Assembly (NCBI RefSeq): GCF_022376445.1
Contig: NW_025954984.1
Span: 186,001-250,000 of the forward strand
Length of the DNA: 64,000 nt
From: Fomitopsis serialis
Lineage: Eukaryota; Basidiomycota; Agaricomycetes; Polyporales; Fomitopsidaceae
Direction of reading: 5' to 3'
Under the pieces are notes generated by a model. That model saw only the letters and a list, made by a program, of their open reading frames with translations. It ran no database searches and was not told the origin of the DNA. Position numbers and translations under genes: made by a program. Below are positions 44,301 through 53,646 of the stretch, one piece after another. Numbering within the stretch: position 1 is the stretch's first letter; the number at the start of each line of letters is the position of its first letter.

Positions 44301-46217
44301 CGTGGAAGCCTGCAGCGCAATTCGCTCTCCTCGGCCTGGCCGATAGAGCGATCTTCCCCGTGCATATCCGTGGGGAAATCCGACTTCAAAGGATTGACGA
44401 GTTCTTCGTCTCGGAGAAGGGCAGCAAGAGCGTGGAGCGGTTCCGGAACTCCGTCCCCATACTGGCGTTCTCTAGTGCACAAACGCTGAGTCAACTGCGG
44501 CCAATGCTGGAGAGCAATATCTGGCCGAGTCCTCTGCGAGTGCTCGAAACGTCTCTCACAGCGAAATCGATCCCGCTCGGCCCGAAGACTCTCGACCAAG
44601 AGAATACCGACCTGTACAGCGGCAGATCTGAGTACATGGAAAAGTAAGATTTGAGCACATCTGGGCTTTCAGCAGATCTGACGCTCTCACAGATACGTAC
44701 AACACATCACTCAATACTGTCCATCGGCCGGGCAGATGGAGTTTCTAGCGAAGATGAGGAGCACCTCCATCTACGTCGTCGACACAGTCATCGTCATGTG
44801 GTCCTTGGCTGGGAACACAGTCAATGTTCAGAGCGACGTCAAGGTGGCCATCGTTGAGACAGAGGACTCGGTGATCTTCTATGTTTCGAAGGCGTGCGCA
44901 GCCATGCCGCGCACCCGAGATCGCGAGATTTGCAGTCTCCTCGGCGACCGTGTGGCGATTGACAAGCTTGCCCTTCTGCAGTTCGTTTCCATGCCGTGGG
45001 ACGACTTGCTGCTTTACCTGGAGGATGAAGGTGTTGACATCAGCACGTGCATCCCACAGACAACGCAGGAATCAACGTACGAGCAAGAGCAGGTCAAGGT
45101 TGAACCGACGGTATCGTATCCTGTGCCACCAGAACCACAACAGTCCCCAGAGCCGACAGTATCCCAACGGTCTCAACCCTCAGAGCCACAATACTCTCCG
45201 AATCCGGCAGCACCGCCTTTTGTGCCATCCAACTCGACAAACGCACCTGCCGAAAGACAGCGGCGGTCTGCAGACGTTCGGGATAAGAATACCGAGAAGC
45301 CGTCAGCATTCCATGCGAGCCCCAGTCGAGTGCCTGCAAGAGAGCCGGAGGTTCAGAATCAAGCCTGGCGTACACAGCCTGCATCGTATCCAACTCCGGC
45401 TCTTGCTCCAGCTCAGAACAATGCTCACCGCAGACGGGCGTCTACGCTTGACCAGCACATCTTGCAGCAGCTGGAAACGGCATCAAGTACAACATCGGTA
45501 CCCTTCGCGCCTGCTGTTCCTCCGCAGAGAAGGGAGCAAAGCGCAGGGAAAGGAGAGAGTACTGGAGGCACCCCGTATCAAGAAAGTGAACGCGATCGCG
45601 CGAACGGCGTCCTTGGCGAAGTATACGTAAGTGTGCATGCTCGGACCGAATCGCGCTGTTTACATACCTGCTCACAAACATCAGGTATTCCACATGCTAC
45701 AGCGCATACTAGGACCCGGCTTCACTGAGAATAATTGGACGAGCGAGTTGCGAGGTCAAGTGCCTGGCTTCTCTCCATTTAATGGACCGTCGATCGCAGA
45801 CTTCCAATACAAGGACAAGGACGGCGTCCTGACCGACCTGTGGCACGGAAAGAAGCAAAGGAAATCATGGAAAGGCCGCTGGCCAACCTACCACTTCGAA
45901 GTGAAGACAACGTCCGGCGCTGCCAGCGAGCCGTTCCACATGAGCTATGCGCAGTTGCAAGCGGTACGTGGTCCGATTTCGCATCAGAAATGGTCGTGTA
46001 GTGACGCAGTCCCGGCCGTTGTGCGAACTTGAAGGCGAGACAATGCAGCATCGCTGCGCGGGCGAGTCACGGCGTACCCCAAGATGTGTACGTGATCATC
46101 CGTGTGTCGGAGATCAAGAGTGCTCAGCCTAAGCACGACATCTACCTCGATCCCCACAAGTGGTTCTACGAGGGAGGACTGGTCATCAGAAGCGACATCG
46201 AAGCGAGCCCCCCATAA
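41318..46217 (+). CDS. NOV/sacsin-type GHKL ATPase with C-terminal DUF3883 (tandem copy)
   Basis: Roughly 1,400 residues. N-terminus MDLIRKINRNHGLGDRD; GHKL N-box FLLEFIQNADDNEYDP; CNEKGFRVDNVEAICDIGSS; lid GYIGEKGIG/FKAVF. The middle is collinear with the interrupted copy. A proline/glutamine-rich linker lies at about 45060-45560. The DUF3883-like end has LGPGFTENNWTSELRGQVPG, WPTYHFEVKTTSG and EPFHMSYAQLQ, with the E-x-K pair. The stop is at 46215-46217. Introns match the first copy. Two one-base frame breaks occur: near 42763 (GCGACTGTATG, curable with one added C) and near 43310 (before MSDELYLDVPLE). The biochemical role of fungal family members is not known to me. An ATPase joined to a nuclease-like fold resembles defence or DNA-surveillance proteins, which is inference. 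Confidence 0.82.
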
Positions 46218-46314
46218 TTGCTGTCCTGGTCTTCTTGCATTCGATGCTACATGTAGGGGTGCGATATGAAGGTACACACAATATGATACATGGCCACGCC
46301 CCTTTCTTCGTCTT

Positions 46315-47086
46315 TCACATCACGGTGGAAGTTGCTGTCAACAGTCCGAAGGATCCCCCTGAATTCATGTACCCACTGGATGCACTGACTCTCGCTCGTA
46401 CGTCCCCGTCCCTCAAGTATCCTTCCTTCATCCTTCTCTCGATCTCCGTGAACAGGAAGGAGCAGACCACTTGGTCGTCGACCTGCTCTGCCCGGGGACT
46501 CAGTTTGAGCATAGCGCGGATCTCCTTTGGAGCGGGAGGTTTTGCACTCTCGTCCACGCTTGACTTGTGAAATGCAGCTATGGACTGCTTGTAGTCGTCA
46601 TCTTCGCAGTATAGCTTCGCAGTGGTTGTCAACGATTGGATTGGACGACGGTATATACGACTAAACTCACCTCGTATCTCTTCCACTTATACTTTCGCCC
46701 TTCCCCGTCCACGAAGGTTACGCTGCTATACTCTCGGTAAATACTTGGCTGTATCTCTTCAATCGAAGAGGCACATACTCTTTGTTGAACGGCATCTTAC
46801 TCTTGCACAACCACTCGCGTACCGGGAGAGTCTGTCCCTCCCGAAAAGCGACCGTCACGGTCCCTGCGTGCAGATTCACGCCGGTCCATCGCAGCCGTGC
46901 AACCTCGACGGCTTTCAAATCGACGTCACCCTCGGATACGTGTGTCGTGAATGTGCCGTTGTCACATTCCGTATGAACGTCGTACAAGACTTGACCGGAG
47001 GAATCGGTGAGGGTCGTGTCGCGGGGACTGTCCGTGGACAGATAGAGGGTCAGCCCCTCAGACTCGGGCTGGTGTTGACGTTGCAT
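46315..47086 (-). CDS. DUF6593-like protein, copy 1
   Basis: Starts at the ATG at 47086 (MQRQHQPESEGLTLYLSTDS). The core is SPRDTTLTDSSGQVLYDVHT, VEVARLRWTGVNLHAGTVTV and WLCKSKMPFNKE. After an intron comes VTFVDGEGRKYKWKRYE. After a second intron comes LYCEDDDYKQSIAAFHKSS, then VDDQVVCSFLFTEIERRMKE, ending SGGSFGLLTATSTVM. The pattern L-x-L-x(5)-D(N)TT, a GRKYKWK-type strand and a late CSFLFxEIxRR helix is shared with the genes at 60267 and 61554. It fits the DUF6593 family, which is expanded in Agaricomycetes and has no known function. No signal peptide; likely cytosolic. It converges tail-to-tail with the ATPase gene, about 97 bp apart. Confidence 0.7.
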
Positions 47087-47733
47087 GGCGGGCAATTGAG
47101 GCAGGTAAAACGTCACGGCGTTCTCGAAGTTGAATCTTTACCTCGAAGAAGTCAAGGTCTATAAGTATGAAGTGCCCGGACGCGGCGCAGTCGGACTCGC
47201 AACGCACATGCCCCCAACAATATGGAGCTGCCAACGTCGTACACAGCACATGTCCAACGTCGGAAACTACGTCCATTCTGCCATGACACGCCGAGCCGAC
47301 GAAGTGTAGCGCCGGCGGAGTGCCGTGCATCATGACTTGAAGTTGCACTGCCTCGCAGCACTGTTAGTACTCGATGTAAGAAGACTGCCTCACACGAGGG
47401 CCGGCGTACGTGCTATGTACTTTGCATTTTTTTGTTGCTGTTGCTTTCTGTGGGTTTAATGACACCAGCGACGGGCTGAAGGCGATGCTCACTTGACGCT
47501 CCGTGCCAGGACCACATAGAAGCCTACACGCCCGGCACCAGACAAGAAATAGAGGTGTCTATAGCGGACTAGCAGTATCATCGGTATCCTCTCGTACATG
47601 ACAGGTCGTTACAACATGGCCACCACCACAGCCCAATATCCCTCAGCGAGCTTAGACACAAGCAGCAGCACCCAAGATTACACTAGTTAAATATGCTACC
47701 TGGTCAGTCAAACACCACCGCCCATCCAGCACC
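47087..47733. other. Intergenic region
   Basis: About 650 bp between the start of the DUF6593-like gene and the stop of the transporter gene. No gene or repeat recognised. It presumably contains the promoter of the former and the terminator of the latter. Confidence 0.5.
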
Positions 47734-49904
47734 TCACGCGAGCTTCTCGTCGATGCTGTTCGGGTCATTCGACTCGCGCGACGCGATCGTCGGCGTCGAC
47801 TCGCCCTCGAGGCCCATCATCGACGTGTCGAAGCCGTGCGCCTCGAGGTACTCGCGGAACAGGCGGTCCTCCTCCTCCATGCCGTCGTGCGAGAGCGGCT
47901 TGATGAGGAAGAACGTCACGAGCGCGCTGAGGATCGCGAGGCCCGACGCGATCCAGAACGGGCCCGTGTTCCCGCGCTTGCTCTCCGAGCCGCCAAAGTC
48001 GTCCACGATGTCCTGCCAGACCCACGTGCCGATGAACGCACCGACCTTGCCCACCGCCGCGGCGACCCCGTAGAACTGCCCGCGCACCGCGGTCGGGCCG
48101 GTCTTCGCGGCGAGCATGCCGAGGCAGTTCCCGGGCCCGAACTCGCCGAAGCTGAGGAAGATGCCGTAGACGACGGCGAAGGCGGCGATGTGGTTCGTGA
48201 GCTGGTCGTAGAGACCGCTCATGATGAAGCCGATGACGGCCTGGCACAGAAGGCCGGTGATTTGGGTGTACTTCGGACCGAGGTAGTCGACGACGAATGC
48301 ACCGCCGATCGTGCCCGGGATGTAGAACAAGCTGAAGGGTCCCATCAGTTACTGGTACATATGAGTAAATCACAGCACGGACTTGATCACGACGTTCCAG
48401 CCGAACACAACGCTAAGCGCGCTGGAGTTGTTCGTGATGTTATTCACGACCGTCGAGGAAAAGATACCGAACTGCACACGTCATAAGTCCTGAAGATCGA
48501 CAGCAGTGTGTGTGTGTCAAGTGTGACTCACCGGATACACGATGAAGTCGTAGATGAACCACGAGATGCAGATGCCCAAGAATTCCACCCAGTACCTGCG
48601 GATAATGAGGAGGTACGGTGTCTTCGTGCGCTTCATTGAGTCCTTCTTGAACCGGGTCGGCTCCTCCATCCGCAACCGCCAGACGAAGACCGCAACGGCC
48701 GGGATGAGACCGAGACCGACCGAGATACGCCATACGGCACGGAGATGGTTCTCGCCAAAAATCCAGTAGAGTACGAGCGGGACGAACGCGGAGACGACGC
48801 AGCCAAAATCGATCATGGAGTCTGCAAAGGCGCATATAGTCATCCGTCCCTTATGCTGAACAGAGAAGAGGCAGACGTACTGGTCGCGAGCGCAAACCAT
48901 CGATGCTGAGAGTTTTTGCTGATACCTGGCTCTTCCGACTGTTCTGAAGCGGCGACGGACCCGCAGGGATATTCTGCACCGACACCTATACCAATGAGGA
49001 ACCGCATCGCGCAAAGCATGTCGAGCATCCCCCGCACGCTATGGTTCGCCCCACTTGACGCCGCCGAAAGGCCGGAGAAGAGAGCGACGATACCCGTTGC
49101 GAGCATCTACACGAGGCAGTGCAATCAGCCAGAGCACAACGAAACATCCGAGCGAAGGCGTTAGATGCGCGGTTCGGACTGCTGGGACTCATGCTGCGGA
49201 GACGCGCCGGCTCGCGACGCTAGCTTCGGAGTGACGTTTGCAGGCAAGGCGCCTCGCCAAACGTCTCCGCAGATACAAAATTCCGCTCCATTTACCGGGT
49301 CAGCAGGGGAGGTAAGTCAGCAGGCAATGACGCTGCAAACACACCTCTCCTCCCAGATGCCGGCAAGCAGACACAGAGGTTCTGAGATGCGTGGTGCGTT
49401 GGACGAGACGTGGGATCAAGAAGTGTCGTTGTATGCGTCGAGCCTCTGCACGTTGTGGATGGTGGAGAGCAAAGTACTCACCATACCGAACTTTCGACTG
49501 ATCTTGTCAGAGACGTAGCCGAATATGAGCATGCCGACGACGGTGCCGGCGAAGGCAAGGGACGTGAGGGTATTGCTGTAGACCTTATCGACCTGCTCCG
49601 GGCCATAGATCCGCTTGAGGATGGTATTCACTGTGAATCGTGAAAAGACTGAGTATATGCGCGGGAAAGGAGGACGGGCACACTCACCGCTCCCAATGAT
49701 GTTGTTAGCATAACCTGCCAATGAGCCCTGTCAACTTCCTGCATCGTCAGACATGGACAAACAAAGTACCGTCAGAGAACAAGGCGGTCCCGCAACTGGC
49801 ATACGATGTCAATGTCGTTGTATGTGGCTGCGAAGAGCGAGCACGTACGCAAAGATGAGGGAGACCTGGCTGAGGCCGACGCGTTTCTTGCCGGTGGAAG
49901 CCAT
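47734..49904 (-). CDS. GIT1-type MFS transporter (phosphate/glycerophosphodiester)
   Basis: Plasma-membrane major facilitator protein with twelve predicted helices, of the H+:phosphate / glycerophosphoinositol (GIT1, PHO84-like) branch. Starts MASTGKKRVGLSQVSLIFAY at 49904, then GYANNIIGS, FAGTVVGMLIFGYVSDKISR (the loop 2-3 signature region, modified), LIGIGVGAEYPCGSVAASE, and WRISVGLGLIPAVAVFVWRL with EEPTRF. Then IDFGCVVSAFVPLVLYWIFG, FLGICISWFIYDFIVYP, LFYIPGTIGGAFVVDYLGPK and FGEFGPGNCLGMLAAKTGPT. The cytoplasmic tail ends NDPNSIDEKLA. About seven short introns; no frame break. The substrate is inferred from the family and could be inorganic phosphate or a glycerophosphodiester. Confidence 0.85.
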
Positions 49905-51344
49905 TGCTCAAGTCGACGCTCACAGTGAAGGGAGGTAGACGAGACGGGGACGGTAGGGCGTGCGGGACGAGCATCATCGCGCTGATATACAGTTTGCGGG
50001 GAGAGCGAGCACCATGCTCCGGCGAATTCTGCTATCTTTTTCTCCCTGATGGCCCTGGGTTATGTCCATATTCGGCTTATCTCCCGGCGCACGTTCGTCC
50101 TCCTCCCAAACTGTGGCCCCGCTCCAGACAGAACTCTGTCCGGCCACATCACCGCCCACCGAATCCCTGCCGGCTCGTCTGCCCTGCATAGCCTTCTCTC
50201 GCCCCGGTGCGCCAACGTTCGTGCGCTCAGACTGGCGGTCGACGACGGCGCTGGGTCTTGCTGGATGCGGACTGCTGTGCTGTGGCAGTCCGGCTGGCGT
50301 CGTCCATGTGGAACGCAAAGTGGACCTGATAGGTCGGATCTGGGGGCAGATGGGCGCCCATGTACGATCCAGATCGGTGATCTCGCCGACTCATTTTTGA
50401 GCAAGTTTCCGAGATGGTCAATAAGTTCATCTGAGCTCCTCCTGGCGCAGGCAGCATCCACGTACATGGCTGAAAAAAGGCTGTGTTTTTATCGTGTATG
50501 TGGTGCCTGGACCAACATGGCGCAGGTGGTACTCATCGACTTTGTTTATGAGATCGCACTGCCGATCGACGCGATCGAGCTTGACATTGTCCGACCTGGT
50601 CCCGACGCTCAGGGGTCCGTGCGCATGTACAGTCCTTCCTTTTATGCTCTCCTATGATTCCACCACCGACCGAAACACTCGGCGCACACTTTCTATGCAA
50701 AATCTGGAAGTCCCGGGCCTCCCTTCGCGCGCAGTAAGCCGACGTCATCGACCAGCGAGCGACTCGCCCGCGGCACTCGCCCACAGAGATCCGGATGCGG
50801 TGGGACCTAGATCATTTTGACTTCAGCCCATGCTTCTTGCATCGACCAGGGCAGCTTCCTCGCCCTTTGCTTAAGCTTACAACCGCCGCGGTACACGTTG
50901 CGGACTCGTAGGATCTGCCAGTGTCTGTCAGCCTGTTCCGTTCCTAAGTTTGTCTTCTTTCATTTATGCACGGGCTTCCGCTGCCAGCAATCTGCCGACC
51001 GCGCTCAGAGGATGTCTAACTGTATTTGCGCGCCTGGCGCGTGCGGGTAGGTTTGCGCGCACGTTCGTCGAGTGTGGTACCCGCCATACGACACTGGCGA
51101 CTCGCCAGAGTTCTGCGTGAGTGCTTCTCTGACGAGGAGAATGAACCCATGGGACTGGCCACCGGCAGCAGGTGTACACTGTACAGCATGTGGTACCTCT
51201 CAATATCCAACCGCTCGCTTGGGCAATGACTGCCCATACATAGGGCTTGACATTCTCGCTTCTATTCGGTGCACGTAGAACTCACGCTGCAGCCGTAGTT
51301 GCGCCTGCTCTGGGTGCGGTCAACTCAGTCGCCCGCGAACACGG
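49905..51344. other. Intergenic region between transporter gene and retroelement
   Basis: About 1.4 kb. An open frame of 202 codons (50049-50657, plus) and a minus-strand one of 135 codons (50467-50060) overlap, but neither shows a recognisable domain or splice structure. I treat the region as non-coding. It should contain the transporter's promoter. Confidence 0.5.
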
Positions 51345-52048
51345 TGTTACAAGTCGCCATATTACGTACATTTTCATTTCCTTTTACTTGTTATCCCTAA
51401 CCACCTCACGTGCATGAGGACCGGTTATGTACTATACCGCACCCGGACTATCATATGATAGCTGAACCTTGCTGACTCGTTTCTTCGTCATGATTACCAC
51501 TCTCTTCGTCAGCGATGACATATCCTGACTCATGCTTACTATACGTCTTGACTCAGACTCGTTCACTTGTATACTGTAGCGAACCCCACAACCCGGATGG
51601 GGGTGTGACGTGTGACAGGCTGTACACGATCCGGCGCAGCGGCGGGGACGCGTGTGACGTGTGATGCGCCCCCCGGATGGCGGTCCTGTCGCTGTGCCCG
51701 CCGCAGGCGCCGCTCCTAGCGCCTAGCGACAGTGTTGGCGCCGGCGGCGGGGTCGGGTGTGACGAGTAACATGACATCCTCGCCGCGGCGGGCGGCGGGC
51801 TTGTGACGCGTGACATCCGGGTTGTAGGGTTCGCTACAGTATATACCTGTACAATAGAGGTCGGACTCTTCAGTTCGACCTGGTTAGCAATCGACGCTAG
51901 CTTTCTCATACCGCTACCGCTTCGGAACTCGACTAGGACGAAGGGACTTGCGTCCTTCCTAGGTCTAAGATACAGAACTCTTCTTTGAAGTTAGTAACCT
52001 TGCAAGCTTGTGGCTTGTAGTGTTCCACTCGCCTAGCTTCGCGTAACA
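51345..52048 (+). repeat. 5' LTR, containing a 266-bp nested element
   Basis: TGTTAC...GTAACA. Matches the 3' LTR throughout except for the insertion at 51574-51839. The inferred transcript start AGTTCGACCT is at 51872. The TATATA immediately right of the nested element (51840-51845) lies about 32 bp upstream of it. Confidence 0.9.
51574..51839. mobile_element. 266-bp inverted-repeat (MITE-like) element nested in the 5' LTR
   Basis: Ends CTGTAGCGAACCCCACAACC and its near-perfect inverse (GGTTGTAGGGTTCGCTACAG), about 23 bp with one mismatch. GC-rich interior with repeated GTGTGACG-type motifs and no ORF. The 3' LTR gives the empty site: it has TATATATA, whereas here TATA precedes and TATATA follows, so two bases (TA) are duplicated, as for Tc1/mariner-type insertions. 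It inserted after the retroelement did. Confidence 0.85.
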
Positions 52049-52050
52049 TA

Positions 52051-52060
52051 AGGTCGAACT
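52051..52060 (+). promoter_or_regulatory. Self-complementary primer-binding site
   Basis: AGGTCGAACT, starting two bases after the LTR end. It is the exact reverse complement of AGTTCGACCT at 51872-51881 and 59527-59536 in the LTR, which lies about 34 bp below a TATA box where the transcript should start. This is the arrangement of Tf1/sushi-type elements, which prime reverse transcription with the 5' end of their own RNA instead of a tRNA. Confidence 0.72.
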
Positions 52061-52180
52061 CTTCTTCCATCTCCACCTTCTCAGGTGTAGAGAACCCAAC
52101 CTCCCGAACGGGCTCGAATCCTCGAGTCCGCCGAAACCACCATCACGCGCCATCCGATCCTCGACCCTGGCCGACTCAAC

Positions 52181-53563
52181 TTGCCAGGCCTAGGCGCAGA
52201 CGAAACCCTTTTCTGGGACGACGAACTCCTCCGATTTGATATCACCGCGAAAGGACGTACCGAACCCGTCCACACCGAATTCTCGAACAAACACCAGACA
52301 TACGTTTGGACGAACTTTCGATCCAACGTCGACGACGAAAAGAGAACTACCCAGTTCTTTTTGAAACAACCACGATTCGCGAAAGCGAAAGCCCATATCG
52401 CTGGGTTGAAACGATCCCTCTCCCGAACCCCGTCCCTCGAACTTGAACCATCGACTTCCACCCGTACGCTTGAGAAACGTCCGGAACGAACTCCCGCACC
52501 GATCGAACCCATATCGTTGACTCCTGTCGACGAAGAAACCAGAACCGAACCCGACACCTTTCCCTATCGTTTTCCATCACCCGAACCACCGATGTCCGTC
52601 TCTTCTGCAGAGTTCCAGGCTCTGAAGCAGGAGCTTCTGGAGCTGAAGGCCCGAAGTGTAGAGCGAGGAGAAAAACTTGAGGTCGCTAGTCCAGAAGCCT
52701 TCAAAGGCGATCCTCTTGACTTGACTCGCTTCCTCAACGACATCGAGAACTACTTCGCAGCCACAAAGAATACCAACACTGATGACCAACGAAAGATCGC
52801 TTACGCGGTCTCCAAGCTCGACGGGAAGGCCAAAGGATGGCGCACTCTGTTCTACGAGGAACAGAATGAGAAGCGTGCAAGCAACCAGGTCATGTACCCG
52901 ACCTGGAAGGACTTCGTAACCGCTCTCACGTCGTCATTCCCCGTCTACGAGCACCTCGACAAAGCCATCACCGACTTCGACAATCTCACCCAAGGAAAGA
53001 TGTCGACGCACGAGTTCGTACACAAATTCAAGACGGCCGCGGCACGAGCCAAGTTCCGGGATGCTACCGGAACAGGAGCTACCAGGGTTGCAAACGACTA
53101 CAACCTACTCTCCAACCGTTTCCGCCGTGCGGTCCGACCCGAGCTACTTCGAAAGATGCTCGGAACCGACAGGACGATGGAGAAAATGTCGGACTGGTAT
53201 GACGTCGCCCAGAAACACGCCTCCTACGGCGAGTATGTCGACCGACCCCATGGTGGACAGGCACCCAGGACGAGTGGCCGACTCGACGAACCCATGGACA
53301 TCGACGCTACCACGTCCAACCGCATGTCCCAGGCGGACCGAGACCGACACATGAAGGAAGGCCTTTGCTTCGTGTGCCACCAGAAGGGTCACCGCTCCAT
53401 TGACCACCGCAATGGCAAGGTACCACAGCCAGTCGCTTATCGTCCAGCACAATACACCGCACCTCCCCCGGCCCCGCGATCAAAGACGATCCGCGAGCTC
53501 TTCGCAGAACTGAAGGCCGAGGAGAAGCAGTCTGTCTTCGAACAGCTCGGAGCGGATTTTTAG
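52181..53563 (+). CDS. gag: Gag (capsid/nucleocapsid) of the LTR element
   Basis: The frame is open from 52091, but the first in-frame ATG is only at 52592 (MSVSSAEFQALKQELLELKA). The upstream 130 or so codons look coding (SRTPSLELEPSTSTRTLEKR), so either a non-AUG start, a spliced leader or a base error is possible. The conserved capsid part has EAFKGDPLDLTRFLNDIENY, YPTWKDFVTALTSSF and LTQGKMSTHEFVHKFKTAA. The zinc knuckle CFVCHQKGHRSIDH is CX2CX4HX4H, with His in place of the usual last Cys. Stop TAG at 53561-53563, preceded by five T. Confidence 0.8.
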   Translation: MPGLGADETLFWDDELLRFDITAKGRTEPVHTEFSNKHQTYVWTNFRSNVDDEKRTTQFFLKQPRFAKAKAHIAGLKRSLSRTPSLELEPSTSTRTLEKRPERTPAPIEPISLTPVDEETRTEPDTFPYRFPSPEPPMSVSSAEFQALKQELLELKARSVERGEKLEVASPEAFKGDPLDLTRFLNDIENYFAATKNTNTDDQRKIAYAVSKLDGKAKGWRTLFYEEQNEKRASNQVMYPTWKDFVTALTSSFPVYEHLDKAITDFDNLTQGKMSTHEFVHKFKTAAARAKFRDATGTGATRVANDYNLLSNRFRRAVRPELLRKMLGTDRTMEKMSDWYDVAQKHASYGEYVDRPHGGQAPRTSGRLDEPMDIDATTSNRMSQADRDRHMKEGLCFVCHQKGHRSIDHRNGKVPQPVAYRPAQYTAPPPAPRSKTIRELFAELKAEEKQSVFEQLGADF

Positions 53564-53646
53564 GAGGGTTCCACGACTCAGCGCAGTGCGAACCCACGAA
53601 CTTTACCGTCTCGCATGTACAATACGGAGTAGAAGAATCAGAATCT

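Noticed and set aside
49974..50657. Overlapping frames of 202 (plus) and 114-135 (minus) codons between transporter and LTR
   Set aside because: Mutually overlapping, no recognisable motif, and no family-like composition.
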